This document shows positions 45,327 to 54,330 of a DNA stretch of 64,000 nt, in pieces. Position numbers and translations under genes: made by a program. Source of the stretch: Geothrix fuzhouensis (GTDB lineage Bacteria > Acidobacteriota > Holophagae > Holophagales > Holophagaceae); contig NZ_JANHMQ010000002.1 of NCBI RefSeq assembly GCF_024609325.1, positions 620,001 to 684,000 on the forward strand, in the 5' to 3' direction. The notes beneath the pieces were generated by a model. The model was not told the DNA's origin. It did not search any database and saw only the letters and a list, made by a program, of their open reading frames with translations. Numbering within the stretch: position 1 is the stretch's first letter; the number at the start of each line of letters is the position of its first letter.

Positions 45327-47918
45327 TCAATTCTGGTCGTCGTCCACGCCGGGCCAGCAGGTCTCGATGCCGCGACGGGTGGAGATCGCGGTGGTGAGGC
45401 CGGTCGGAGCGGCGAACTTGGGATCGAGGATTCGGGTGATCTGATCCTTCAGGTCATCGAGGTGGGCGCGGAGGGCCTTGTCGCCGCCGGGCCTGGCCAC
45501 CAGGGCCTGAAGGGCCTTCAGCTCGGCGCGGACCACGCCGCGGGTGTCGTCGCTGGTGTTCACGGGCAGCTGGGACATGCCCAGCCCGCCCATGGCCAGG
45601 CTGGGGGCCGGCGCCTGGTTCAGCAGGTTGCCCAGGAGCTCCAGGTAGGCGCGCTGGAGGTTCCGGCGGGCGGGGGCGACCTTCGCCCCGGGGGCCTGGA
45701 GCTCGGTGAAGACGCCGCCACGCAGATCCGCCAGCAGCCGGGCGGCGGTGTAGGACTTGTCCCCCAGCAGAGTCTCCTGCTCTTCCAGGCGGGACAGGCG
45801 CGCGCGGTCCAGCAGGGTGGTCAGCACACCACGCTGGGCCGCGAGCAGTCGGGCCTGCCCCGCGTCGGGCTCCAGCTTGGCCAACAAGGCGGGATCCAGC
45901 AGCCAAGTGGGCGTCTTGAAGACGGCCCCGTTGAGGTAGTTCACAGCCTCGGCCTGGCGGGTCCGGGGCACGGGCGTGAACCGGCCGCCATCCTGCCCGG
46001 CGTGCTTGTTCTCGGTGTCGAAGCCGCCCACGAGCACGGCCACGTGGCCCAGCTCCCGGCGCCACTGGCCCCAGATGGCCTCGTAGAGGTGGGCGAAGTC
46101 CTTGAAATCCTCGCCGGGCTTCAGGGCGGCCTTCGGCAGGAACCCCATGATGCGCTGGAGGTTCTTCGTGCCGAGCGTCGTGGCCTTCACGGCGTCCGCG
46201 TCACCCACGGCTTCGGTCTGCTCGCCAGGATCGACGCCCGCGCCGCCGGCGGTGGAGAAGCGGAGCCAGGGCTCTGTCTCCTGGACCTTCAGCCACTCGT
46301 TGAGGGTGGCCTTCTCGTCATCGGCGGTCTTCGCCGCGGGAATGGGCGTGTAGCCCCACTTCACGGCGAAGGTGTCGTAGGGGCCGATCTTCGGGATCAG
46401 GTCTGCGGGGGCGAAGCCGTCCTCGGGCTGGGCCACGTAGTTGAAGCGGCAGTAGTCCATCAAGGTGGACACGTGGCCCATCTTCTTGACCCAGGCCTTG
46501 TCGCGGATCTTGTCGAAGGGATACTGGGAGCTGGCCTTGAAGTTGTGAGGGAAGCCCAGGGAGTGGCCCACCTCGTGGGTCACCACGTAGGCCAGCAGCT
46601 CGCCCATGAGGTCGTCTGGCATGGGCAGGGTCTGGGCCCGCTTGTCCAGGGGCGCCACCTGGGTGAAGTACCAGTCGCGCTGGAGCTGGAGGATGTTGTG
46701 GTAGATCACGATGTCGGCTTCGAGGATCTCGCCGGTGCGGGGGTCGCTGATGTGGGGCCCGTAGGCGTTGGCCACCGGCGAAGGCACCCCGCGGATCACC
46801 GAGTAGCGGGCGTCTCCGGCGTCGAAGTCAGGATCCTCCTCCTTGGACGGGGCCAGCTTGGCCACGATGGCCTGCTTGAAGCCGGCGGCCGCGAAGGCCG
46901 GCTGCCAGGCCTCCACGCCCTTCTTCACGAACGGTACCCACTGGGCCGGGGTGGCGCGATCGATGTAGAACGTGATGGGCTTGACGGGCTCGCTCACGGC
47001 GGCGGCGGGATCCTTCTTCTCCAGGCGCCAGCGGGTGATGTAGGTGCGGCGGGCAGCCTCATGCTCGGGGCGGCCATAGTCGGTGTTCCGCACGCTGAAG
47101 AAGCCCAGGCGCTCGTCGAAGACGCGGGGCATCATGGGCTTTTCCGGCAGCTCGACGAAGGAGTAGAACATCGTCACGGTGCCGCTGGTGCCGGGCCGCA
47201 GCGTGGGTGTGCCGAAGGGCGACGGTGCGGGGAAGGGCGCGGCGCCCGCGGGGCTGAAGGGCACGCTGTAAGTCTGCAGGGCTTCGATGTTCAGGTTGGC
47301 CGGGAAGGCCTTCACCTTGTCCACAAAGCTGCGCGAGGGGTCGAACAGCTGGGCGCCCAGCAGCTGGCGAGCGCTGTACTCGGGGATCTCCGTGGTGAAC
47401 AGGCGGGTGGCCTCGATGACCGGTGAGCCGTCCTTGGCGAAGGCCTCCACGGGGAAGCTCATGAGAATGGTGCCGTTGGTGGAAGCATCCACGGCCTTGG
47501 CGATGGGCTGGGTTGGATCGGCCACCACCGAATGGGAGACTTGCTGGAGCAGGACCCGATGCTCCTTCAGCACCCAGCGCACGGTGTCCGCATCGAGCAC
47601 CCGGCCAGCGTGGTCAATGTTGGCCGGGGTGCGGTTGGCCGAGACCACCAGCAGCAGTTCGCGATCCAGCCGCGCTTTGGGGATCTCCAAGTAGAGCTTG
47701 CCCTTCACCTGGTGGACCTTGATCAGGCCCTCCTGGGACTTGGCCTCGGCGGTGATGACCTTGTCGTAGGGTTTGGGTTCCGCTGGCTCCGGTGCGGCCG
47801 CCGGCCGCGGCGCGGCGGTGCCCCCATTGGTGGGCGGAGCTTGGATGGTAGGACGCTGGGCGGTGAGCAGGCTGGCCGCGAGGGCCAAGGCGAGGCTGGT
47901 CAGGCATCGGGAAGACAT
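45327..47918 (-). CDS. Zinc-dependent metalloprotease (DUF5117/DUF5118 type)
   Basis: 863 residues with a signal peptide (LTSLALALAASLLTA). The metzincin-like zinc site is HEVGHSLGFPHN at residue 448, i.e. HExxHxxGxxH. Flanking regions match the DUF5118 lead (about 40-100) and DUF5117 domain (about 100-300) found in large secreted proteases of Acidobacteriota and Bacteroidota. It probably degrades peptides in the periplasm or outside the cell and is likely cotranscribed with the ggt-like gene, giving a peptide-use pair. Confidence 0.9.
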   Translation of the reverse strand: MSSRCLTSLALALAASLLTAQRPTIQAPPTNGGTAAPRPAAAPEPAEPKPYDKVITAEAKSQEGLIKVHQVKGKLYLEIPKARLDRELLLVVSANRTPANIDHAGRVLDADTVRWVLKEHRVLLQQVSHSVVADPTQPIAKAVDASTNGTILMSFPVEAFAKDGSPVIEATRLFTTEIPEYSARQLLGAQLFDPSRSFVDKVKAFPANLNIEALQTYSVPFSPAGAAPFPAPSPFGTPTLRPGTSGTVTMFYSFVELPEKPMMPRVFDERLGFFSVRNTDYGRPEHEAARRTYITRWRLEKKDPAAAVSEPVKPITFYIDRATPAQWVPFVKKGVEAWQPAFAAAGFKQAIVAKLAPSKEEDPDFDAGDARYSVIRGVPSPVANAYGPHISDPRTGEILEADIVIYHNILQLQRDWYFTQVAPLDKRAQTLPMPDDLMGELLAYVVTHEVGHSLGFPHNFKASSQYPFDKIRDKAWVKKMGHVSTLMDYCRFNYVAQPEDGFAPADLIPKIGPYDTFAVKWGYTPIPAAKTADDEKATLNEWLKVQETEPWLRFSTAGGAGVDPGEQTEAVGDADAVKATTLGTKNLQRIMGFLPKAALKPGEDFKDFAHLYEAIWGQWRRELGHVAVLVGGFDTENKHAGQDGGRFTPVPRTRQAEAVNYLNGAVFKTPTWLLDPALLAKLEPDAGQARLLAAQRGVLTTLLDRARLSRLEEQETLLGDKSYTAARLLADLRGGVFTELQAPGAKVAPARRNLQRAYLELLGNLLNQAPAPSLAMGGLGMSQLPVNTSDDTRGVVRAELKALQALVARPGGDKALRAHLDDLKDQITRILDPKFAAPTGLTTAISTRRGIETCWPGVDDDQN

Positions 47919-48043
47919 GGGGACTCCAGGGGATCTGGCCCATGATAGACAGGCTTGCCTCGCAATTCGAGGCTTATGATCGAGATGCCCTTGGAGCCTT
48001 CCCTGGCGGGCCAGGAGGATGTGACACTGGGCCCGAGGTGCCC

Positions 48044-48529
48044 ATGCCCTTCGACGCCGCCACCCGGGAAGCTCATCTCACTCGCTATCGCCAGGGACCC
48101 ACGCTGCTCCGCCAGGCCTGGGAGGACATGCCGGCGGAGGCTCGCACCTGGCAGCCCGGCGAAGGCAAGTGGAGCGCCCACGAGGTGGTGGTGCATTGCG
48201 CGGACTCGGAGACCTATGCGGCCATCCGCATCCGGCTCCTGCTGGCCGAGCCCGAACCGCTCATCGTGGGCTACGACGAGAATGCCTGGGCGAAGCGGTT
48301 CGACTACCACGCTGCCGATCCGGAGCTGGCCCTGCGACTGATCGAGATGGTGCGGGCCCACACCGCGGCCACCCTCGACCGGTTGCCGGAAGAGGCCTGG
48401 GGCCGCATGGGGCAGCACACGCACAGCGGCACCTACGGCACCGATGACTGGCTGCGGAGCTACGCAGCCCACCTGGAGATCCACACCGCCCAGATCCAGC
48501 GGAACCTGGCGGCCTGGCAACAGCGATAG
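48044..48529 (+). CDS. DinB family protein
   Basis: 161 residues, DinB/YfiT four-helix bundle. Candidate metal ligands are the histidines in WSAHEVVVHCADSE and YAAHLEIHTAQI. GAGGTG precedes the ATG at 48044; an open frame reaching to 47942 has no family character. Distinct from the DinB protein at 21108-21629. Function unknown beyond the family's thiol/metal chemistry. Confidence 0.85.
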   Translation: MPFDAATREAHLTRYRQGPTLLRQAWEDMPAEARTWQPGEGKWSAHEVVVHCADSETYAAIRIRLLLAEPEPLIVGYDENAWAKRFDYHAADPELALRLIEMVRAHTAATLDRLPEEAWGRMGQHTHSGTYGTDDWLRSYAAHLEIHTAQIQRNLAAWQQR

Positions 48530-48604
48530 CTCACCGGCCCCCACTATTCCTCACCGATAGAAGCATTTAATCTCCAATCAGCCGGAACCACCCCAGGAGG
48601 ACCC

Positions 48605-48985
48605 ATGCCCCTCGTTCGCATCTCCCACCGGGCTGGAGTGACGGATGCCTATCGCCGGGCCCTGTCGGATGGCGTACAGGAGGCCCTGGCCACGGCCATG
48701 AAGGTGCCTGCCGACGACCGCTTCCACATCCTTACGGAGCACGCCACGGGGCTGATCTTCGACTCACATTACCTTGGCATTGAGCGAACGCCCGAATGGG
48801 TGGCCATCCAGATCACGCTTCGGAAGGGGCGCACCGTGGAGATGAAGCAGGCGCTGTACCGTCGGATCGTCGAGAACCTCGCAAAGGATCCGGGCCTCCG
48901 TTCCGAGGATGTGATGATCAGCCTGATGGAGAACGACCTGGCCGACTGGTCCTTCGGGAAGGGTGAAGCCCAATATGTCCGCTGA
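48605..48985 (+). CDS. Tautomerase family protein
   Basis: 126 residues beginning MPLVRI, so Pro becomes the N-terminal residue after Met removal, the catalytic base of the 4-oxalocrotonate tautomerase superfamily. The two beta-alpha-beta halves are visible (VRISHRAGVTDAYRRALSDG; VAIQITLRKGRTVEMKQAL). Substrate unknown. CAGGAGG precedes the ATG. It overlaps the NAT gene by 11 bp, suggesting coupled translation. Confidence 0.88.
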   Translation: MPLVRISHRAGVTDAYRRALSDGVQEALATAMKVPADDRFHILTEHATGLIFDSHYLGIERTPEWVAIQITLRKGRTVEMKQALYRRIVENLAKDPGLRSEDVMISLMENDLADWSFGKGEAQYVR

Positions 48986-49772
48986 CCTCGACCTGGAGGC
49001 CTACCTGCGGCGCATCGGTTTTTCCGGCGAGGCGCGGCCGGACGTGGCGACCCTGCGGGCCCTGCACCAGGCCCACGCCTCGACCATCCCCTTCGAGAAC
49101 CTGGACGTGCAGATGGGGCTGCCCATCCGGCTGGATCTGGCCTCGCTCCAGGCCAAGCTGGTGCAGCGCCGCCGCGGCGGCTACTGCTTCGAGCAGAACA
49201 GCCTGTTCCTGGCGGTCCTGCGGCGGGTGGGCTTCGCCGTCATCCCTTGCGAAGCGCGTGTGCGCCGGGGCGCCACCACCCTGCTCCCCCGCACCCACAT
49301 GCTGCTGATCGTGCAGGCCGGGGGAGGCCGATGGCTCTGCGACGTGGGCTTCGGCGGCGATGGTCCGCTGCTCCCCGTGCCCCTGGATGGCCAGGCCCAC
49401 GCCCAGTTCCTCAGCACCTTCCGCGTGGTCGAGGAGGCGGATGGGGAACGGCTGAACGTGCTCCAGTCCTTCCAGAACGGCGCATGGGTGGACCTCTACG
49501 CCTTCCGCCCCGAGGAGCGGTTCCCGGTCGACTACGAGATGGCCAACCACTACACCAGCACTCACCCCGAGTCCCGGTTCGTGAAGACATTGACTGCCCA
49601 GCTCGTCGGGCCCGACGTGCGCCGCATCCTCCGGAATCGCGCCTACGCTGAAATCCGGGGCAGCGAGGTGAGCGGTCGCGAGTTGGCGCCGGAGGAGGTG
49701 ATCCCCGTCCTGCGGGAGACCTTCGGCCTGGATGTGCCCGAGGGGGCGAGGTTCCGGGCCTTCGAGGACTGA
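48975..49772 (+). CDS. Arylamine N-acetyltransferase
   Basis: 265 residues with the NAT triad C71 (RRGGYCFEQN), H108 (RTHMLL), D123 (CDVGFGG). NAT moves acetyl or propionyl from CoA to arylamines; the physiological substrate in bacteria varies. ATG 48975 gives the typical length; a GTG at 48963 is also in frame. Cotranscribed with the tautomerase gene. Confidence 0.93.
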   Translation: MSADLDLEAYLRRIGFSGEARPDVATLRALHQAHASTIPFENLDVQMGLPIRLDLASLQAKLVQRRRGGYCFEQNSLFLAVLRRVGFAVIPCEARVRRGATTLLPRTHMLLIVQAGGGRWLCDVGFGGDGPLLPVPLDGQAHAQFLSTFRVVEEADGERLNVLQSFQNGAWVDLYAFRPEERFPVDYEMANHYTSTHPESRFVKTLTAQLVGPDVRRILRNRAYAEIRGSEVSGRELAPEEVIPVLRETFGLDVPEGARFRAFED

Positions 49773-49778
49773 TCCGGC

Positions 49779-50480
49779 TCAGCTCCCGTAACGCTCGGGG
49801 AGGGCGGCCAATTCCCGGGAGAGGTCGCCGGTCAACCGCCGCCGCTGCTCCTCGGGGAACTGCCCAGCCAGGGAGTAGATCCGGTTTTCCTCGAGGGTGT
49901 TGTGGCTGGTCAGCCGCTGGTGGACCGACGCCAGGGTGGCTTTCACCGCAGTCCAGTCCACAACGGGGCTTTTCAGGGCATTCACAGCTGTGGCCAGGGA
50001 GGACATGAAGAAATCATGATCCTCGCGCAGGGACTGGAGGGTGGCTCCCAGGTCCGGCTGGGCTTCCGCCACGGCGGGGAAGAGCACCCTGTGCTCCGCA
50101 CGGATATGCACGGCCAGACGCATCCAAATCCTGTCCAGGGCGTGGTGGGCCTCGGCTTGGAGCTTGTGCTCCACGGCGGCCCGGGCCTGCCCGAACAGAT
50201 GGTCGATCTCGTGGTGGTCCGCCGTCAGCTTGGCGGCGAGGGGATCCGGGGATTCTTTCCGGCCGTCGTGCACGGCTTCAATGATGTGCTCGGCCTTGCC
50301 AGATTCGAAGATTTTCTGCAGTTCCAGGAAGGTGGCGCCCAGGGCGGAACCCTGGGCCCTCCGCTTGCGCCAGTAGATCCAGCCGCGGCTTTCCATCCAA
50401 AGCCCCAGGCGATCCAGGAGGCCGAGGGCCACGAAGACGAGGGCGATCGCGAGGAGGGGGTCGGGTGGCGAGATGGACAC
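49779..50480 (-). CDS. Membrane-anchored hemerythrin HHE domain protein
   Basis: 233 residues. One N-terminal transmembrane helix (PLLAIALVFVALGLLDRLG), a linker, then a hemerythrin-like four-helix domain (about 85-225) with iron ligands in ADHHEIDHLF, HIRAEHRVLFPAV, REDHDFF and TSHNTLEENRIYS. Such domains bind a di-iron centre and sense or carry O2 or NO. Start GTG at 50480 is preceded by GGAAGGAGG at ideal distance; it is divergent from ybaK, 33 bp apart. Confidence 0.88.
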   Translation of the reverse strand: MSISPPDPLLAIALVFVALGLLDRLGLWMESRGWIYWRKRRAQGSALGATFLELQKIFESGKAEHIIEAVHDGRKESPDPLAAKLTADHHEIDHLFGQARAAVEHKLQAEAHHALDRIWMRLAVHIRAEHRVLFPAVAEAQPDLGATLQSLREDHDFFMSSLATAVNALKSPVVDWTAVKATLASVHQRLTSHNTLEENRIYSLAGQFPEEQRRRLTGDLSRELAALPERYGS

Positions 50481-50513
50481 GGGCCTCCTTCCGATTGGTG
50501 GAATCATGGTGCC

Positions 50514-50993
50514 ATGTCCAAGGCCCCGTCCACCAATGCGACACGTCTGCTCAGGCAGGCTGGCGTGCCCTACACCGAACACTTCTACCGCTACGAGGAC
50601 CACGGTGGCACGGCCGTGAGCGCCCGGGAGCTGGGCGTGGCCGAGCATGCCGTCATCAAAACCCTGGTGATGGAGGACGACAAGGGGGCGCCCCTCATCA
50701 TCCTCATGCACGGGGATCGCGAGGTGAGCACCAAGGAACTTGCCCGGCAGATCGGGGCGAAGTCCGTGCAGCCCTGCAAGCCCGAGGTGGCCAACCGCCA
50801 CAGCGGCTACCTGGTGGGGGGCACCAGCCCCTTCGGCACGAAGAAGCCCATGCCCGTGCACGCCGAGGCCACGATCTTCGAGCTGGACCGCATCTACCTC
50901 AACGGCGGCAGCCGCGGCTTCCTTGTGGGGCTGGATCCGAAAGAGCTGGACAAGGTGCTGAAGGTGAATCGCGTGACAGTGGCGATTCCATAG
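50514..50993 (+). CDS. ybaK: Cys-tRNA(Pro)/Cys-tRNA(Cys) deacylase YbaK
   Basis: 159 residues, YbaK/EbsC fold: AVIKTLVMEDDKGAPLIILM, KSVQPCKPEVANRHSGYLVG and GTSPFGTKKPMPV are characteristic. It edits Cys-tRNA(Pro) in the cytosol. Start ATG at 50514 gives family length. A palindromic repeat element follows 29 bp after its stop. Confidence 0.93.
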   Translation: MSKAPSTNATRLLRQAGVPYTEHFYRYEDHGGTAVSARELGVAEHAVIKTLVMEDDKGAPLIILMHGDREVSTKELARQIGAKSVQPCKPEVANRHSGYLVGGTSPFGTKKPMPVHAEATIFELDRIYLNGGSRGFLVGLDPKELDKVLKVNRVTVAIP

Positions 50994-51021
50994 GCGCCGG
51001 CAGACCTGTGAGTGAGTTGTC

Positions 51022-51120
51022 TAACCGCAGATGACGCAGATTCCGCAGATGAAATGCAGAAAGTGCTGAAAGCCAAATCATCTTTGTCTTTCTCTGCGCC
51101 ATCTGCGTCATCTGCGGTTA
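51022..51120. repeat. Palindromic 9-nt-word repeat element 3
   Basis: 99 bp. The left arm begins TAACCGCAGATGACGCAGAT, the right arm ends ATCTGCGTCATCTGCGGTTA; the outer 19 bp pair perfectly and the arms continue with few mismatches to an AT-rich loop. Each arm is the unit CGCAGATGA repeated at 9-nt period. It sits between ybaK and the aldo/keto reductase, both plus strand. Similar CGCAGATGACGCAGAT words are common between genes in many environmental bacteria (recalled, not checked). Confidence 0.8.
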
Positions 51121-51163
51121 AAAAGATTTGTTCGTTCCCCGCGGACCTTCGGAGGACTTCACG

Positions 51164-52117
51164 ATGCGAACCAAGCGCCCCCTCGGCCGCACGGGCCTCT
51201 CGATCTCACCGCTGATCTTCGGCGGAAACGTGTTTGGCTGGACCGTCGATAAGCCGACCTCCTTCGACCTCCTCGACCACTTCACGGCTGCCGGCTTCGA
51301 GACGGTGGATACCGCCGACGTGTACTCATACTGGAAGCCCGGCAATGTGGGCGGTGAGTCGGAAACCATCCTTGGCGAGTGGATGCGCGCCCGTGGCTGT
51401 CGTGACCGGATCACCCTGATCACCAAGGTCGGCATGCCGATGGCACCGGACCGGAAGGGCCTGTCGGCGGCCTGGATCGAGCGCGCGGTGGAAGACTCCT
51501 TGCGAAGGCTGCAGACCGATTACCTCGACGTCTACCTGTCCCACAAGTTCGATCCTGATGCACCGCAAGAGGAAACCCTCGCCGCCTACCAGAAGCTGAT
51601 CGCGGCGGGCAAGGTGCGGGCCATCGGGGCCTCCAACTTCGACGCGGCTCAGCTGCGCGCAGCCCTGGATGTGGCCGAAGCCAAGGGCTTGCCGCGCTAC
51701 GAGGTGCTGCAGCCGGAGTACAACCTTTACGACCGTCAAAAGTACGATGGCGCGTTACGCGAGCTGGCCATGACTGAGGGCCTCGGCGTCATCACCTACT
51801 ACAGCCTGGCCAGGGGCTTTCTCAGCGGCAAGTACCGCAGCGAAGCCGACCTCGGGTTGAGCCCGCGAGGGGGCGGCATCAAGGCCTACCTCAATGAACG
51901 TGGCTTTCGCACGCTTCAGGCGCTCGACGAAGTGGCCCGCCGGCACGGGGCGAAACCAGCTGAGGTGGCCCTGGCCTGGCTGATGGCCCGCCTGGGGGTC
52001 ACCGCGCCCATCGCCAGCGCCACCAGCCTGGGCCAGGTGGACAGCCTCATCAAGGCCGCCTCCCTGGCACTGGCTGCGGAGGACATGGCCGTGTTGGAGG
52101 AGGCCAGCCGGTACTGA
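51164..52117 (+). CDS. Aldo/keto reductase
   Basis: 317 residues, TIM-barrel AKR with the complete tetrad D49, Y54 (DTADVY), K88 (LITKVG) and H127 (YLSHKFD). The sequence TVDTADVYSYWKPGNVGGES is typical of the YajO/potassium-channel beta-like group. NADPH-dependent reduction of aldehydes or ketones is expected. CGGAGG precedes the ATG at 51164; the frame is open further up into palindromic element 3. Confidence 0.92.
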   Translation: MRTKRPLGRTGLSISPLIFGGNVFGWTVDKPTSFDLLDHFTAAGFETVDTADVYSYWKPGNVGGESETILGEWMRARGCRDRITLITKVGMPMAPDRKGLSAAWIERAVEDSLRRLQTDYLDVYLSHKFDPDAPQEETLAAYQKLIAAGKVRAIGASNFDAAQLRAALDVAEAKGLPRYEVLQPEYNLYDRQKYDGALRELAMTEGLGVITYYSLARGFLSGKYRSEADLGLSPRGGGIKAYLNERGFRTLQALDEVARRHGAKPAEVALAWLMARLGVTAPIASATSLGQVDSLIKAASLALAAEDMAVLEEASRY

Positions 52118-52307
52118 GAGCGCTCATTCCATTTACCCATCTGGTGTGCAGATTGCATGGGGAGGTGTGGGCTGGGGCCTGGAGGCTCCGGGATACGCAC
52201 AGCTGTGATCACCGTCATCCTTTACCGGCTGAGGGTGGCAGTCCCGTGCTACCTTCCCTCCCAATCAACCCCATCCGATCCACCTCATCCCGTTCTCGGA
52301 GTCCTCC

Positions 52308-54239
52308 ATGAGCGACGTGGAAATCAGCATCACCCAGCAGAAGACCATCCAGGCGCTGCAGAAGGGGGAGGCCCCCATTCCCATGCGGGGCTGGCTGGCC
52401 AAGCAGGCTGCCATCAACTACGAGGTGGAGCGGGCCCTGGCCGAGGACGATCCTGCGGCCTTCTGGGGCGATAAGGCCAAGGGCCTGGACTGGGCGGAGC
52501 CTTGGACGAAGGTGTTCGAGTTCAACGTGCCCAACCACGCCTGGTTCCTTGGCGGCAAGCTGAACGCCACGGTGAACTGCATCGATCGCCATGTGCACAG
52601 CGACCGGCGCAACAAGGCCGCCCTGCTGTGGGTGGGCGAGGATGGCGACGAACGCTCCTACACCTACAACCGCCTCTACCGCGAGATGAACCGCTTCGCC
52701 AACGCGCTCAAGCGCTTGGGTGTGAAGAAGGGCGACCGCGTCATCCTCTACATGCCGCTCACGCCGGAAGGGATCATCTCCATGCTGGCCTGTGCCCGCA
52801 TCGGCGCCATCCACAGCGTGGTCTACGCGGGCATGGGCCAGGCGGCCCTGCGCACCCGCATCGAGGACGCCGGGGCTCGAGTGGTGGTGTGTTCCGATTT
52901 CACCTACCGCCGCGGGAAGGCCATTCCCCTGAAGCCCATCGTGGACGAGGCCGTGCGCGATCTGACCTCGGTGGATCATGTCATCGTCCACCGACGGGGT
53001 TCCCGCCCTGGCGACGCGCCCGTAACCTTCGCCAGCGAGCGCGAAAAGGACTTCTACGACATCCAGCAGGGCCGCGATATCCATTGCGAGGCGGAGATGG
53101 TGGATGCCGAGCATCCGCTGTTCATCCTCTACACCAGCGGAACGACCGGGAAACCCAAGGGGGTGGTGCACACCACTGGTGGTTATCTGGTGGGTGTGAA
53201 CTACCTGAGTAAGGCCTTCTACCAGATCCAGGAACGGGACATCTACTGGAGCACTTCGGACATCGGCTGGATCGTGGGGCACAGCTTCATCGTCTATGGC
53301 CCGCTCAGCATTGGCGCCACGGTGCTCTGCCGCGAGGGCGCGCCGGACTATCCGAGCCCGGAGGTCACCTGGGAGATCTGTGAGCGCTTTGGGGTGAATG
53401 TGATGTTCACGGCGCCTACGGCCGTGCGCATGTGGATGAGCCACGGCGCCGAGGCCCCGGCCAAGTTCGACCTCAGCAAGCTGCGCCTCATGGCCTGCGC
53501 CGGCGAGCCCTTGAATCCCGAGGCCCACCGCTGGGCCCAGCAGCACCTGGTGGGCCAGGGCAACGGCCAGGTGGTGGACAACTGGTGGCAGACGGAGATC
53601 GCCGGACCGGTGATCGGCACGCTGCCCACCTTCGAGGTCCGGCCCGGCAAGGCTGGCAAGGCCCTGCCCGGGGCCCAGCTGGCCGTGGTGAATCACGATG
53701 GCTCCCCCGTTCCCGACGGGCAGGGCGGGCTGCTGGTCATCAAGTTCCCGCTTCCCTACATGCTGCGCACCGTGTGGAATGACCACAAACGCTACGAGGA
53801 CTACTGGAATGAGATTCCGGGGTACTACACGGTGGGCGATGTGGCCGTGAAAGACGCCGATGGCTACATCGCCGTGCTGGGCCGCTCCGATGACGTCCTG
53901 AACGTGGCGGGCCACCGCATCGGCACTTCCGATGTGGAAGGGTCCCTGATCCGCCACCCGGCGGTGGCCGAAAGCGCCGTGGTGGGGCTGCCCGATCCCA
54001 TCAAGGGCGAGCGCATCATGGCCTTCGTGGTGGTGCGGGCGGGCATTGACACGGGCCCTGGCCTCATCGCCAGCCTGAAGGATCATGTCCGTGAGGACCT
54101 GGGCGGCATCGCCATGCCCAGCGAGATCCAGATCCGCGCCAGCCTGCCCAAGACCCGCTCCGGCAAGATCGTCCGTCGCGCCCTCAAGGCCGAGGCCCTC
54201 GGGCAGGATCCGGGGGATCTGAGCACGCTGGCTGATTGA
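52308..54239 (+). CDS. acsA: Acetyl-CoA synthetase (AMP-forming)
   Basis: 643 residues, Acs length. ATP-binding LYTSGTTGKPKG, acyl-pocket DNWWQTEIAGP, and C-terminal LPKTRSGKIVRR with the catalytic and acetylatable lysine are all present. It activates acetate (possibly also propionate) to acyl-CoA through an acyl-adenylate. The preceding 190 bp show no confident promoter. Likely single-gene unit, ending in a GC-rich hairpin. Confidence 0.95.
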   Translation: MSDVEISITQQKTIQALQKGEAPIPMRGWLAKQAAINYEVERALAEDDPAAFWGDKAKGLDWAEPWTKVFEFNVPNHAWFLGGKLNATVNCIDRHVHSDRRNKAALLWVGEDGDERSYTYNRLYREMNRFANALKRLGVKKGDRVILYMPLTPEGIISMLACARIGAIHSVVYAGMGQAALRTRIEDAGARVVVCSDFTYRRGKAIPLKPIVDEAVRDLTSVDHVIVHRRGSRPGDAPVTFASEREKDFYDIQQGRDIHCEAEMVDAEHPLFILYTSGTTGKPKGVVHTTGGYLVGVNYLSKAFYQIQERDIYWSTSDIGWIVGHSFIVYGPLSIGATVLCREGAPDYPSPEVTWEICERFGVNVMFTAPTAVRMWMSHGAEAPAKFDLSKLRLMACAGEPLNPEAHRWAQQHLVGQGNGQVVDNWWQTEIAGPVIGTLPTFEVRPGKAGKALPGAQLAVVNHDGSPVPDGQGGLLVIKFPLPYMLRTVWNDHKRYEDYWNEIPGYYTVGDVAVKDADGYIAVLGRSDDVLNVAGHRIGTSDVEGSLIRHPAVAESAVVGLPDPIKGERIMAFVVVRAGIDTGPGLIASLKDHVREDLGGIAMPSEIQIRASLPKTRSGKIVRRALKAEALGQDPGDLSTLAD

Positions 54240-54245
54240 TGCTGT

Positions 54246-54277
54246 CCGGGGGTTCCTCGCTGCGCGCATACCCCCGG
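54246..54277. terminator. Possible terminator after acs
   Basis: Stem CCGGGGGT / ACCCCCGG with a 16-nt loop, 6 bp after the acs stop, between convergent genes. No T-tract, so it may need Rho or other help. Confidence 0.35.
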
Positions 54278-54330
54278 GCCCCCGCACTCGGCTCGGATGA
54301 GCCGCGCCTCGCTTTCGCTGTCCCCGTGAG

